Shown here piece after piece: positions 15,721 through 24,622 of a stretch of DNA of 64,000 nucleotides (its first letter is position 1; each line of letters starts with the position of its first letter). Below the pieces are notes generated by a model, which saw only the letters and a list, made by a program, of their open reading frames with translations, made no database searches and had not been told where the DNA came from. Origin of the DNA: Pseudomonas hygromyciniae (lineage in GTDB: Bacteria; Pseudomonadota; Gammaproteobacteria; Pseudomonadales; Pseudomonadaceae); assembly GCF_016925675.1 (NCBI RefSeq), contig NZ_CP070506.1, forward strand, positions 4,462,501-4,526,500, written 5' to 3'. A program made the translations under genes and the position numbers.

Positions 15721-16683
15721 ATGACAATCCTTACTTCACCAACGGTTGTGGGTATCGATGTGGCCAAGGCCGAAATCGTTGCCTACCGCGAAGACCTCAA
15801 CGCCACTCAAGCCATTGCCAACGACCGCGATGCTCTTGGTCGCTGGCTCAACACATTACCTGCCAACAGCTCAATTGCCCTGGAAGCCACCAGCACTTAC
15901 CACTTGGACACAGCTGAACTCGCCCATGAAATAGGACATCGGGTTTACGTTGTAGACGCTTATCGGTTGAGCCATTACCGCGAAAGCATTGGCCAGCGGG
16001 CGAAAACCGACCCTTGTGATGCACGTTTATTAGCGCGCTACCTGAGCAGCGAGCAGAAACGGCTACGGCTCTGGAGTCCACCTCCGCAGGCTTACAAGTT
16101 ATTGAAAAGCTTGCTGCACCGACGTGCAGAGCTTATCAACTTGCGTGTAAGCCTTACACTGAGCTGGTCAGGCGAACCGCTTTTGAAAGACGAGTTGGCC
16201 CAGCAGTTAAAGTCCTTCAAACAAGCTGAGCAGGTCATTCAGAAGTTGCTGCACAAGGTCAGTAAAGAGGCGGGCATCACCGAAAATATCAAGCGCTGCA
16301 AAGCCATTGAGGGAGTGGGTGATCTTACGGCTACTGGTCTAGCGACAGCCTTCATGCGCGGTCAGTTCGCCAATGGCGATGCATTCATCGCTTTCTTGGG
16401 GATGGATCTGAGACCAAAAGATTCCGGAAAAAAGGCCGGCCCTCGGCACTTGAGTAAAAAGGGCGATTCAGAGTTGCGGCGCCTTGCTCACAACGCAGCG
16501 ATGGCCGCTAGCCGATCTGCGACCTGGAAACCGTACTACGAGTCCTACCTAGCCCGGGGACTGGCAAAGACCCAAGCCCTGGTGATCCTCGCCCGCAAGC
16601 TCTGCCGAGTGGCATTCGCGCTGATGAAAAACCAGAGCGAATACCAGCCGAACTTAAGGTTGCAGGGTTTACCTGCAACATAG
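15721..16683 (+). CDS. IS110-family transposase (serine/DEDD recombinase)
   Basis: The 320-residue protein has the RuvC-like DEDD domain with Asp13 (GIDVAK), Glu55 (ALEATSTY), Asp97 and Asp100 (KTDPCDARLLARYL). It also has the C-terminal Tnp domain with the catalytic Ser235 (LRPKDSGKKAGP) followed by LSKKGDSELRRLAHNAAMAA. The spacing of these residues is close to that recalled for IS621. It catalyses RNA-guided, serine-type strand exchange between element and target. The gene appears intact, preceded by a long structured non-coding region and GAGGATTAGTT before the ATG, so the element may be active. Confidence 0.92.
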   Translation: MTILTSPTVVGIDVAKAEIVAYREDLNATQAIANDRDALGRWLNTLPANSSIALEATSTYHLDTAELAHEIGHRVYVVDAYRLSHYRESIGQRAKTDPCDARLLARYLSSEQKRLRLWSPPPQAYKLLKSLLHRRAELINLRVSLTLSWSGEPLLKDELAQQLKSFKQAEQVIQKLLHKVSKEAGITENIKRCKAIEGVGDLTATGLATAFMRGQFANGDAFIAFLGMDLRPKDSGKKAGPRHLSKKGDSELRRLAHNAAMAASRSATWKPYYESYLARGLAKTQALVILARKLCRVAFALMKNQSEYQPNLRLQGLPAT

Positions 16684-16805
16684 AATCTCCCACAGTTGGA
16701 CTGCAGTGATTTCAAGGTTTTCTGTAGGCAAAAAAAAGCGGCGCACCGACCAAGTGCACCGCAAACATGCCGTGAAGCACAGCAACAACGATTCGGTAAA
16801 TCAGA

Positions 16806-17471
16806 TCAATCCAGCAGCGCCAGCGCCTCGGCGGTGACTTCCTGGATGCGTGCCCAGTCGCCGTTCTTGATCCACTGCGGATCAAGCATCCAGCTACCGC
16901 CCACGCACATCACGTTTTGCAACGCCATGTAGTTTTTGATGTTGGCCGGGCCAACGCCGCCAGTCGGGCAGAATTTCACTTCGCCAAACGGGCCACCCAA
17001 GGCCTTGATTGCCGCCACGCCGCCGCTGACTTCCGCCGGGAACAGCTTGAAGCGGCGATAACCCAGGCCATAGCCTTCCATGATGCCGGAGGCATTGCTG
17101 ATGCCAGGCAACAATGGGATCGGACTGTCGACACTGGCTTCGAGCAGGTCGCGGGTAATGCCAGGGGTGACGATGAACTGCGAGCCCGCCGCCTCGGCTG
17201 CTGCCAGCATGCTGCGATCGAGCACCGTGCCCGCACCGGTGACCAGTTCCGGACGCTGCTCACGCAGGACCTGAATGGCCTTGAGGCCGAACTGCGAACG
17301 CAGGGTCACTTCCAGGGCGGTCAAGCCACCCGCCGCCAGGGCATCGGCCAGGGGCAGAATGTCCTGTTCGCGGGCAATGGTGATTACCGGCAGGATCCGC
17401 GCCTTGGCGCAGAGGCTGTCGATCAGGGCAACTTTATCCGCCATGGACACGGTCGGGTGGGGGCTTTTCAT
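16806..17471 (-). CDS. eda: 2-dehydro-3-deoxy-6-phosphogluconate aldolase
   Basis: The enzyme splits KDPG into pyruvate and glyceraldehyde 3-phosphate, the last step of the Entner-Doudoroff pathway. Motifs of the KDPG aldolase family are all present: RILPVITI, GGLTALEVTLRS with the catalytic Glu, GAGTVLD, FIVTPGI, and the Schiff-base Lys in RRFKLFPAEVSGG followed by FCPTGGV. The start was placed at ATGAAAAGCC, which has AAGGA ten bases upstream, giving 221 residues; nine upstream codons without a site were dropped. It is the third gene of zwf-pgl-eda, 17 bases after pgl. Confidence 0.95.
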   Translation of the reverse strand: MKSPHPTVSMADKVALIDSLCAKARILPVITIAREQDILPLADALAAGGLTALEVTLRSQFGLKAIQVLREQRPELVTGAGTVLDRSMLAAAEAAGSQFIVTPGITRDLLEASVDSPIPLLPGISNASGIMEGYGLGYRRFKLFPAEVSGGVAAIKALGGPFGEVKFCPTGGVGPANIKNYMALQNVMCVGGSWMLDPQWIKNGDWARIQEVTAEALALLD

Positions 17472-17488
17472 AGCGGCTGATCCTTGGC

Positions 17489-18202
17489 TCATGGGCACCA
17501 GTAAATCTCTAGAGTAGGTTGCAAAAACGCGCGAATCGGCATGCTGGCAACATCATCGCCAGCCAGCGCTACGCTCAGGGTTTCGAGTTTCGAATCGCCG
17601 GCAATCGACAACACGGTGTAACTGGCGGTGGCCAGCAGGGCACGACTCATGGTCAGGCGCTGATGGGGCACGCTCGGCGCCAGCATCGGCCAGCAACGGC
17701 GTGTGCCCTCGGGCTGCAGCGCTTGGGCCAGGTTCGGGCTGTTGGGGAACAACGATGCGGTGTGCCCGTCATCGCCCATGCCCAGCACCAGCACATCGAT
17801 TGCCGGCAATTCGGCCAGCAGGCGATCGGCCTGTTCGGCAGCGCCGTCCAGGTTCGCCGCGGCACTGTAGAGGCTCAAGAATCTGGCCTTGGCCGCCGGG
17901 CCTTGCAGCAGATATTTCTTCAGCAGGCCGGCGTTGCTGTCGGCATGTTCCACCGGTACCCAGCGCTCGTCGGCCAGGGTGATCGTCACCTTGGACCAGT
18001 CCAGGCCCTGCTTGGCCAGGTTCTGGAAAAACGCCACCGGGCTGCGGCCACCGGACACCACCAGGGTCGCGGCGCCACGGGCACTGATGGCCGCGCGCAG
18101 TTGTTCAGCCACATCATTGGCCAAGCCTTCGGCCAGCAGTACCGGCGTGCGGTACTCGTGGGGTGTTACGCCCTGGGGCAGTTTCAAATCAGATATCGCC
18201 AT
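17489..18202 (-). CDS. pgl: 6-phosphogluconolactonase
   Basis: The 237-residue protein hydrolyses 6-phosphogluconolactone to 6-phosphogluconate. It belongs to the DevB/NagB-like fold: [16 protein letters not shown] binds phosphate, [21 protein letters not shown] holds the conserved Asp-Glu-Arg, and [18 protein letters not shown] holds the catalytic His. The start at ATGGCGATATC has GGGAGG at ideal distance and lies inside the end of zwf (14-base overlap), indicating translational coupling. Its place between zwf and eda is the standard Pseudomonas operon. Confidence 0.95.
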   Translation of the reverse strand: MAISDLKLPQGVTPHEYRTPVLLAEGLANDVAEQLRAAISARGAATLVVSGGRSPVAFFQNLAKQGLDWSKVTITLADERWVPVEHADSNAGLLKKYLLQGPAAKARFLSLYSAAANLDGAAEQADRLLAELPAIDVLVLGMGDDGHTASLFPNSPNLAQALQPEGTRRCWPMLAPSVPHQRLTMSRALLATASYTVLSIAGDSKLETLSVALAGDDVASMPIRAFLQPTLEIYWCP

Positions 18203-19655
18203 ACCACGACCTCCCATCCCGCGTGATCAGTGCAATGGAGCTCATCGGCCCCCAGGAACCCGCCGCGTACGGCTTGGGTGCATCACCGGACTTTTTCCAC
18301 CCGGCGATCAACTGGTCACACCACTTCCACGCGGCTTCGATTTCATCTTTACGGACAAACAGGTTCTGATTGCCGCGCATCACTTCCAATAGCAACCGCT
18401 CGTAGGCATCGGGAATCCGCGCGCTACGGTAGGTGTCGGAAAAGTTCAGTTGCAGTGGCCCGCTGCGCAGTTGCATGCCCTTGTCCAGGCCCTGCTCCTT
18501 GGTCATCACACGCAAGGAAATACCTTCGTCCGGTTGCAGGCGGATGATCAGCTTGTTGCTGATCTGCAGGCGCTGCTCGGGGGCGAAGATATAGTGGGAC
18601 GGTTCCTTGAAGTGGATGACGATCTGCGACAACTTTTGCGGCATGCGCTTGCCGGTGCGCAGGTAGAACGGCACCCCGGCCCAACGCCAGTTGCGGATAT
18701 CTGCACGCAGGGCGACGAAGGTTTCGGTGTCGCTCTGGGTGTTGGAGTTCTCTTCTTCGAGGTAGCCCGGCACCGGTTTTCCGGCGCTGTAGCCAGCAAT
18801 GTACTGGCCGCGCACGACCTGGGTGGTCAGGCCTTCCGGGCTGATCGGCGCCAGGGCCCTGAGCACCTTGACCTTCTCATCGCGGATGCTGTCGGCAGAC
18901 AGGTCGGCCGGCGGGTCCATGGCGATCAGGCAGAGCAATTGCAGCAGGTGGTTCTGGATCATGTCCCGCAGTTGCCCGGCCTTGTCGAAGTAACCCCAGC
19001 GGCCTTCGATACCCACCTGCTCGGCCACGGTGATTTCCACGTGGGAGATGTAGTGCTGGTTCCACTGGGTTTCAAACAGGCTATTGGCAAAACGCAGGGC
19101 GATCAGGTTCTGGACCGTCTCTTTACCCAGGTAATGGTCGATGCGGTAGGTACGGTTTTCCGGGAAAAACTGCGCCACGGCGTCGTTGACCTTGCGCGAG
19201 GATTCCAGGTCCGAACCGATGGGTTTTTCCAGGACGACGCGGGTATTTTCCGCCAGGCCAACCTTGGACAGGTTCTCGCAAATCGCGCCATACACCGCGG
19301 CCGGGGTGGCGAAGTAGGCGATCAGGCGTTGTTCGGTGCCGGCCTTGGCGGCCAGGGCCACGTAGTCATCGGCGTTCATGAAGTCGACGTGCACATAGTC
19401 CAGACGCGCGAGGAAGCGCGCGGCCACCGCTTCATCCAGCTCTTGGCCGACGTATTTGCGCAGTTCGTGCTCGATGTGGTCCAGGTGCTGCTGCTCGGAA
19501 CCGGCTTCGCGGGCCAGGGCCAGGATGCGGGTGTCGGCGTGCAAGAGCCCGGCGCCATCGAGTTGATAGAGGGCAGGAAATAACTTGCGCAGCGCCAGAT
19601 CACCCAAGGCGCCAAACAGGGCAAAGGTGCAGGGTTCCACGGTTATCGAAGGCAT
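18189..19655 (-). CDS. zwf: Glucose-6-phosphate 1-dehydrogenase
   Basis: The enzyme oxidises glucose 6-phosphate to the lactone, giving NAD(P)H, and opens the zwf-pgl-eda operon. The 488-residue product has the N-terminal nucleotide fold ([21 protein letters not shown]) and the invariant active-site [13 protein letters not shown]. The C-terminal domain with [13 protein letters not shown] is also present. Upstream of the ATG lies AAGAACAA (complement of 19661-19668), a candidate Crc/Hfq site. The promoter faces hexR across a 210-bp gap that carries a HexR-like operator. 6-phosphogluconate or KDPG made by this pathway is the known HexR inducer route. Confidence 0.96.
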   Translation of the reverse strand: MPSITVEPCTFALFGALGDLALRKLFPALYQLDGAGLLHADTRILALAREAGSEQQHLDHIEHELRKYVGQELDEAVAARFLARLDYVHVDFMNADDYVALAAKAGTEQRLIAYFATPAAVYGAICENLSKVGLAENTRVVLEKPIGSDLESSRKVNDAVAQFFPENRTYRIDHYLGKETVQNLIALRFANSLFETQWNQHYISHVEITVAEQVGIEGRWGYFDKAGQLRDMIQNHLLQLLCLIAMDPPADLSADSIRDEKVKVLRALAPISPEGLTTQVVRGQYIAGYSAGKPVPGYLEEENSNTQSDTETFVALRADIRNWRWAGVPFYLRTGKRMPQKLSQIVIHFKEPSHYIFAPEQRLQISNKLIIRLQPDEGISLRVMTKEQGLDKGMQLRSGPLQLNFSDTYRSARIPDAYERLLLEVMRGNQNLFVRKDEIEAAWKWCDQLIAGWKKSGDAPKPYAAGSWGPMSSIALITRDGRSWYGDI

Positions 19656-19716
19656 GATGTTTGTTCTTTTATCAAGTTAAGCTACAAATACCTTTTTTCA
19701 AGGCATCACTCAAGGA

Positions 19717-19743
19717 AAAATGTAGTAATAACCACAACATTTT
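19717..19743. promoter_or_regulatory. Candidate HexR operator in the zwf-hexR gap
   Basis: AAAATGT and ACATTTT form a 7-bp inverted repeat enclosing TAGT-N7-ACAA, close to the TTGT-N7/8-ACAA consensus reported for HexR in pseudomonads. It lies about 60 bases from the zwf start and 120 from the hexR start, where a repressor could act on both promoters. Binding is inferred. Confidence 0.6.
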
Positions 19744-19865
19744 CCCAAAATACGCATTGCGAGTGGTGGTGTTCAACTACCCTCAGTAGGATAGGCCACC
19801 GCCAAGGGCCGCTCGTCGACCTATTACTGGCCCTTACTTGCATCGTCGCCCGAAGGAAAGACTGA

Positions 19866-20735
19866 ATGGACCGCGTGCGAAATCTTCTGGAACAGATCCG
19901 GAACCGCCTCGAAGAATTGAACAAGGCCGAGAAAAAAGTCGCCGAGGTCATCCTGCTCAACCCACAGCAGGCGACCCGCTTCTCTATCGCTGCCCTCGCC
20001 CAAGCCGCCTCGGTCAGTGAACCGACGGTCAACCGTTTCTGCCGTTCGTTCGGCGTCAGCGGTTACCCTGAACTGAAATTGCAACTGGCGCAAAGCCTGG
20101 CCAGTGGCGCCGCCTATGTCAGCCGCGCGGTGGAGGCCGATGATAACCCCGAGGCCTACACACAGAAGATTTTTGGCAGCGCCATTGCCTCGCTGGACAG
20201 CGCCTGCCAGGCCCTGGACCCCAACCTGATCAGCAAGGCCGTGGACCTGCTGATCCAGGCGCGGCAGATCCACTTCTTCGGCCTCGGCGCCTCGGCACCG
20301 GTGGCCATGGATGCCCTGCACAAGTTCTTTCGTTTCAACCTGTCGGTGACGGCCCATGCGGACGTGCTGATGCAACGGATGATTGCCTCGGTGGCGCATA
20401 CCGGCGAGCTGTTTGTGATCATTTCCTACACCGGCCGTACCCGCGAGTTGGTGGAAGTGGCGCGCATTGCTCGGGAGAACGGCGCCTCGGTACTGGGCGT
20501 GACGGCCGAGAATTCACCACTGGCCAAGGCCAGTACGGTCAGCCTGAATATTCCGCTGCCGGAAGACACCGACATCTATATGCCAATGACCTCGCGGATC
20601 ATTCAATTAACCGTGTTGGATGTACTGGCGACGGGCATGACCTTGCGTCGCGGGGTGGATTTTCAGCCGCATTTGCGCAAGATCAAAGAGAGTTTGAACG
20701 ACAGCCGGTATCCGGTTGGCGATGAGTTCAACTAA
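19866..20735 (+). CDS. hexR: HexR, RpiR-family regulator of hexose catabolism
   Basis: The 289-residue protein has an N-terminal RpiR helix-turn-helix (residues 1-80; [20 protein letters not shown]) and a C-terminal sugar-phosphate-binding SIS domain (about 120-260; [33 protein letters not shown]). In pseudomonads HexR represses zwf-pgl-eda, edd-glk and gap genes until KDPG binds. Its divergent placement next to zwf and the candidate operator between them agree with this role. The next gene downstream is the convergent mutarotase, separated by REP sequences. Confidence 0.95.
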   Translation: MDRVRNLLEQIRNRLEELNKAEKKVAEVILLNPQQATRFSIAALAQAASVSEPTVNRFCRSFGVSGYPELKLQLAQSLASGAAYVSRAVEADDNPEAYTQKIFGSAIASLDSACQALDPNLISKAVDLLIQARQIHFFGLGASAPVAMDALHKFFRFNLSVTAHADVLMQRMIASVAHTGELFVIISYTGRTRELVEVARIARENGASVLGVTAENSPLAKASTVSLNIPLPEDTDIYMPMTSRIIQLTVLDVLATGMTLRRGVDFQPHLRKIKESLNDSRYPVGDEFN

Positions 20736-20765
20736 AGCTGGAACCTCCTCAATCAGGGCCGGCCC

Positions 20766-20840
20766 TATCGCGGGCAAGCCCGCTCCCACATTTTTGATTT
20801 GTGAACACATTCGAATGTGGGAGCGGGATTGCCCGCAAAG
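20766..20840. repeat. Two REP sequences arranged back to back
   Basis: A REP copy reading ATCGCGGGCAAGCCCGCTCC (from 20767) is followed after about 24 bases by ATGTGGGAGCGGGATTGCCC (from 20815). The orientation is opposite to that of a normal REPIN: the GTGGGAG ends face inward. It lies between hexR and the convergent mutarotase gene. Confidence 0.8.
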
Positions 20841-20858
20841 ACGCCGTCAGCAACACCG

Positions 20859-21704
20859 CTAAACCCCAGCCCGGGCCTGCAAACTCAAATGCGCCCGCTC
20901 CCCCGGCGCCAGACACGCCCCGGCCATGGCCGACTCGACACACACAAAGCCCGACGCCTCGTTAAAGCTCACCCCCAGCAACGGCCGGCTGCCCGGATGC
21001 CAAACCACCGTGTCTGCACTGTCACCCGTATCAATGCGCAACTCGCGGTGCCAAGCGTGGTCCTTGAGCTGCAATTCGCCTTCATGCTGGAACACTCGCT
21101 GGCAGCCGCCATCGACCCGCAGCTCACCTTCCTGCTGGCAGGCCTGGCGGCTCAACTGGTCGTAACCTTGCGCCCCCTCTAGCCCAGACAGCGCTATCTC
21201 ACCAACGTGACCAATACGCCAATAAGCGTGCAAAGCGTGGCTCAATTGGCACGGCAGTTCGTCCTGGTGCTCGGTGCTCAGACGCAGATCCAGGCTTTCC
21301 CCCAGGTGCGCATGCAAGTCCACCTGCCAATCGCACAGCTGCAATTGCCAGTGCAAGCGCACGCCGTCGTCGCCGGTGCTGCTGTCCAGCAGTTTCCAGT
21401 CGATCAAGCGCGCCCAGCCATGGGATGGCCAGGCGTTTTCGCTAGGATGACGGCCATACCACGGCCAGCACACCGGCACGCCGCCACGAATCGCCCCGAC
21501 TTGCGGCCACTTTGCCGCGCACCATAGCCATGGCTTCTGGCCCGTAGGCTGGAAGTGCAGCAACTGCGCGCCCTGGCGGCTGAACACCGCCTGGCAGAGC
21601 GGGTGATTGATCACCAGCACGTCGCGCATCTGGAAGCGCTCCCAGGCAAACACCGGTTGCTCGCGCAGGGATTTGAAAAAGCGTTGCAGCGGTTGCTCAT
21701 GCAT
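20859..21704 (-). CDS. D-hexose-6-phosphate mutarotase (aldose 1-epimerase family)
   Basis: The 281-residue protein belongs to the YeaD/YMR099C branch of the galactose mutarotase superfamily. LINHPLCQAVFSRQGAQLLHF and GGVPVCWPWYGRHP are typical of hexose-6-phosphate mutarotases, and SHALHAYWRIGHVGEIALSGLEG carries the catalytic His. It would speed interconversion of alpha and beta glucose 6-phosphate, feeding the beta form to Zwf. Its place between hexR and oprB agrees with a glucose-catabolic role and is the same as in P. putida. A REPIN separates it from oprB. Confidence 0.88.
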   Translation of the reverse strand: MHEQPLQRFFKSLREQPVFAWERFQMRDVLVINHPLCQAVFSRQGAQLLHFQPTGQKPWLWCAAKWPQVGAIRGGVPVCWPWYGRHPSENAWPSHGWARLIDWKLLDSSTGDDGVRLHWQLQLCDWQVDLHAHLGESLDLRLSTEHQDELPCQLSHALHAYWRIGHVGEIALSGLEGAQGYDQLSRQACQQEGELRVDGGCQRVFQHEGELQLKDHAWHRELRIDTGDSADTVVWHPGSRPLLGVSFNEASGFVCVESAMAGACLAPGERAHLSLQARAGV

Positions 21705-21747
21705 GTGCCACGGTCCTGATAATCATGTCGCGCAAATGTGTACATAC

Positions 21748-21849
21748 CTGTAGGAGCGAGCTTGCTCGCGAAGATCGTTAACGCTGACGCGGGCATCTTG
21801 GATGAACGCGGCGCTCTCAATTTTTTCGCGAGCAAGCTCGCTCCTACAG
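21748..21849. repeat. REPIN (CTGTAGGAGCGAGC type) downstream of oprB
   Basis: CTGTAGGAGCGAGCTTGCTC is mirrored at the right. The spacer, including GTTAACGCTGACGCGGGCAT, is almost identical to that of the REPIN at 23350-23447 on the other side of oprB. Confidence 0.9.
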
Positions 21850-21866
21850 GGCTGTTCGCCCTTCGC

Positions 21867-21896
21867 AAAAAAAAGCGGATAGCCATGGCTACCCGC
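21867..21896 (-). terminator. Rho-independent terminator of oprB
   Basis: GCGG-A-TAGCCATGGCTA-C-CCGC forms a hairpin, followed on the minus strand by eight T residues. It lies about 40 bases past the oprB stop codon. Confidence 0.85.
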
Positions 21897-21933
21897 AAAC
21901 GCGCACAGAGAGAAGGAGCTTATCGCAAGCGCG

Positions 21934-23280
21934 TTAGAACACCGACTGAATTTTCAGACCGGCCACCAGCGCGTTGTCGACTTTATCCACGCCACCTGGG
22001 TGGGTGACGTATTGCAGGTTGGGACGTACGGTCAGCCAGTTGGTGACGTGGAAGCCGTAGTTGATTTCGTAGTTGTACTCGGTGCTGCGCAGTGGCGCAT
22101 AACCTACCTGGCTGTAATCGGTGAACCCGCCAGCTTCGTTCAGCAACTGGGCGTTCTTGCGCACGTCATCGTTGACGTGCAGACGAGCGGCGCCAATGCC
22201 GACGTCATCTTTTGGACGGGCGTCGAAAGGTCCCTTGTACACCAGCATGATCGACTGATAGTTGTCGACCGTGTTGGTTTCCTTGTCGTGGAACGTAGCG
22301 TTGGCCGCGATGTTCAGACCACGGGAAGCGTCGCCGTTATGAGTGGTGAGTTGCTGCTGGGCAACGAACCAGTAGCCTTTTTTGCTGCTGCGGGTACGGT
22401 AGTCCTCGCCAGTGGAAGCCGCATTGTTGCCGTTGACGTCTTCACGCACATCGGGAGCATCGGCAGCGCTTTTGTAGTAACCCACGCGGTATTCGCCCGG
22501 CAGGTTATTAACCTTCGGCGACCAGACCAACTCCACCGGGATCACAGTGCCCTTGGTGCCACTGCCGCTGAGTTTGAAGCCGTTGCCGTGCTCCAGCTGC
22601 GATGGGTTCTGGTTGTACGCACCGATCTGCGCATACAACTCAGGCGTGATGTGGTACTTCACGCGGATCGCGGCCTGGCTGACCGGCCAGTTGTACCAGG
22701 TGTTGACGTAGTTACCCACTTGGGAACCACAGAACGACAGGTTCTGGAAGTCGCACGGGAAGGTGTTGAAGTCTTCGCCTTCACCGAAGTAACCGAGTTT
22801 CACGTCCAGCTTGTTGTCGAACATCTGGTGCTGAATCCAGAACTGGGTCAGGCGCACCATATGGCCACGGCCGTACACTTCTTGAGATGAACTCAAGGTG
22901 CCTGCACGCGGGTCGCCAATGCGGTCATTGGAGATGTTGCGACCATTACGGCTGGTCATCTGGATCTTGGCCTGGGTGTTGTCCCAGCCCCACAGCTTTT
23001 GCAGGTCCAGCGCGACGCCGAGGCCGAACTGGTCAGCGTAACGACCAGTCTTGTCATTGTTGTAACCGCCGTGAGCGTTGTAGCCGGCCTCACCAACGTA
23101 GTCAGCCTTGATATCGATACCCTGCTCGATCAGCTTGGTCCGCTCGCCACCCCAATCCCCGGTCATCCACTTGGAGTCTGCACTGAACGCTTCGTCAGCC
23201 ATCGCATTGGCGGACAAAACCAGCGCTGCCACGGCTGACAGCTGGCAGATCAAGCGCGTGTTGTTGTGTTGCTTTTTCAT
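21934..23280 (-). CDS. oprB: Carbohydrate-selective porin OprB
   Basis: The 448-residue outer-membrane porin admits glucose and related sugars. It starts with a signal peptide (basic MKKQHNNTRL, hydrophobic VAALVLSA, cleavage after ANA/AMA). The OprB start DSKWMTGDWGGERTKLIEQG is followed by amphipathic beta strands throughout, and it ends in the outer-membrane signature Phe (GLKIQSVF). It lies downstream of gtsDCBA after a REPIN and may be co-transcribed with it. AATAACAATAA in the leader is a good Crc/Hfq target. Selectivity for glucose is inferred from the neighbours. Confidence 0.94.
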   Translation of the reverse strand: MKKQHNNTRLICQLSAVAALVLSANAMADEAFSADSKWMTGDWGGERTKLIEQGIDIKADYVGEAGYNAHGGYNNDKTGRYADQFGLGVALDLQKLWGWDNTQAKIQMTSRNGRNISNDRIGDPRAGTLSSSQEVYGRGHMVRLTQFWIQHQMFDNKLDVKLGYFGEGEDFNTFPCDFQNLSFCGSQVGNYVNTWYNWPVSQAAIRVKYHITPELYAQIGAYNQNPSQLEHGNGFKLSGSGTKGTVIPVELVWSPKVNNLPGEYRVGYYKSAADAPDVREDVNGNNAASTGEDYRTRSSKKGYWFVAQQQLTTHNGDASRGLNIAANATFHDKETNTVDNYQSIMLVYKGPFDARPKDDVGIGAARLHVNDDVRKNAQLLNEAGGFTDYSQVGYAPLRSTEYNYEINYGFHVTNWLTVRPNLQYVTHPGGVDKVDNALVAGLKIQSVF

Positions 23281-23296
23281 CCCTACATCCTCGTCT

Positions 23297-23307
23297 TTAT
23301 TGTTATT
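23297..23307 (-). promoter_or_regulatory. Candidate Crc/Hfq (CA) site before oprB
   Basis: The leader mRNA reads AATAACAATAA, fitting the A-A-n-A-A-n-A-A pattern, 17 bases upstream of the oprB ATG and next to GACGAGGATG. oprB homologues are known targets of catabolite repression; binding here is inferred. Confidence 0.5.
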
Positions 23308-23349
23308 AACTGTTTTTATCTAACGCGGTTTACAGCTTCTTTATCTGAA

Positions 23350-23447
23350 GTAGGAGCGAGCTTGCTCGCGAAGCTCGTTAACGCTGACGCGGGCATCTTG
23401 GATAAACGCGGCGCTCTCAAGTTTTTCGCGAGCAAGCTCGCTCCTAC
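23350..23447. repeat. REPIN (GTAGGAGCGAGC type) between gtsD and oprB
   Basis: GTAGGAGCGAGCTTGCTCGC is mirrored at the right end, and the spacer differs only at a few positions from the copy at 21748-21849. Confidence 0.9.
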
Positions 23448-23459
23448 AGTTATTGATCT

Positions 23460-24620
23460 TTAGCGGCCCTTGAATTGGGTGACATTGTCGGCATGCGCCT
23501 GTGCCGGCTGCGCAGCAGCGGTGCCCAGGCGTTCACCGGTCTTGGCGTCGAACAACAGCACCTTGGACGGATCGAACTGCAAGGTCAGGCTCTCGCCCAC
23601 TTGCGGCGCTACGTCCGGCGCCAGGCGGCAGCAGACCTTGGTGTCATTGAGCTGGACAAACACCAGGGTGTCCGGGCCGGTGGGCTCGGTCACCTGGACT
23701 TCAGCGCGAATGCTCGGCAAACCATTGCCCTCGCCGCTGGCCAGCACAATTTGCTCCGGGCGCAGACCGAGGATCACGTCGCGGTCTTCAAGACCCGCGT
23801 CATTCATGCCCAATGGCAATTCGCAACGCGCCTGGCCGCTGTCGAGCAGGGCCTGCAGGCGGCCCTCCTTGCGTTGCAGGCGCAGGGGGATGAAGTTCAT
23901 CGGCGGCGAACCGATAAAGCTCGCCACGAACAGGTTGGCCGGATCGTTGTAGATCTCTTTGGGCGTGCCGAACTGCTGGATGATGCCGTCCTTCATCACC
24001 GCCACTTTGTCGCCCAGGGTCATGGCTTCGATCTGGTCGTGGGTCACATAGACCGTGGTGGTTTTCAGGCGCTGGTGCATCAGTTTCATTTCGGTGCGCA
24101 TCTCGACCCGCAGCTTGGCGTCGAGGTTGGACAGCGGTTCGTCGAACAGGTAGATCTTCGGCCGCCGCGCCAGCGCCCGGCCCATGGCCACGCGCTGTTG
24201 CTGACCACCGGAGAGCTGGCCCGGCTTGCGATTGAGCAAGTGTTCGATCTGCAGCAACTTGGCCACCCGCGCCACTTCCTCATCGATGGCCGCCTGGCTC
24301 ATCTTGCGGATTTTCAGGCCGAACTCGATGTTCTCGCGCACGCTCATGGTCGGGTACAGCGCGTAGGACTGGAACACCATGGCGATATCCCGGTCCTTGG
24401 GGCTCATGCCGCTGACGTCCTGGTCACCGATCATGATCGCGCCGCCGCTGATGTTTTCCAGGCCGGCGATGCAGTTCATCAAGGTGGACTTGCCGCAACC
24501 CGAAGGCCCGACGAGGATCAGGAACTCACCGTCCTTGATCGACAGCTCGATGTTTTTCAGGGTGTCCGGCAGGCCGGCACCATAGGTCTTGTTTACATTG
24601 CGAAGTTCGAGCGTAGCCAT
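23460..24620 (-). CDS. gtsD: Glucose ABC transporter ATP-binding protein
   Basis: The 386-residue MalK/UgpC-type ATPase has Walker A GPSGCGKST (38-46), the Q-loop MVFQSYALYPTMSV, the signature LSGGQQQR (136-143), Walker B IYLFDEP with DEP at 160-162 and the H-loop VYVTHD. A C-terminal regulatory beta domain (residues about 240-386) follows, as in MalK. It drives glucose import across the inner membrane together with GtsB and GtsC. It starts 2 bases after gtsC and is the last gene of gtsABCD. Confidence 0.94.
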   Translation of the reverse strand: MATLELRNVNKTYGAGLPDTLKNIELSIKDGEFLILVGPSGCGKSTLMNCIAGLENISGGAIMIGDQDVSGMSPKDRDIAMVFQSYALYPTMSVRENIEFGLKIRKMSQAAIDEEVARVAKLLQIEHLLNRKPGQLSGGQQQRVAMGRALARRPKIYLFDEPLSNLDAKLRVEMRTEMKLMHQRLKTTTVYVTHDQIEAMTLGDKVAVMKDGIIQQFGTPKEIYNDPANLFVASFIGSPPMNFIPLRLQRKEGRLQALLDSGQARCELPLGMNDAGLEDRDVILGLRPEQIVLASGEGNGLPSIRAEVQVTEPTGPDTLVFVQLNDTKVCCRLAPDVAPQVGESLTLQFDPSKVLLFDAKTGERLGTAAAQPAQAHADNVTQFKGR

Positions 24621-24622
24621 GA

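Larger units (their letters stand above)
15519..16688 (+). mobile_element. IS110-family insertion sequence in a REP target
   Basis: The element is about 1,170 bp, defined by the break in the REP sequence. The left boundary follows ...AAGCCCGCT and the right boundary precedes CCCACAG; a CT dinucleotide is present at both junctions, so it can be the recombination core. There are no inverted repeats and no longer target duplication, as is normal for IS110. The 200-bp left end is non-coding and structured. Site-specific insertion of IS110 relatives in REP sequences is known in Pseudomonas and for IS621 in E. coli; the boundaries here are read from the sequence. Confidence 0.88.
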
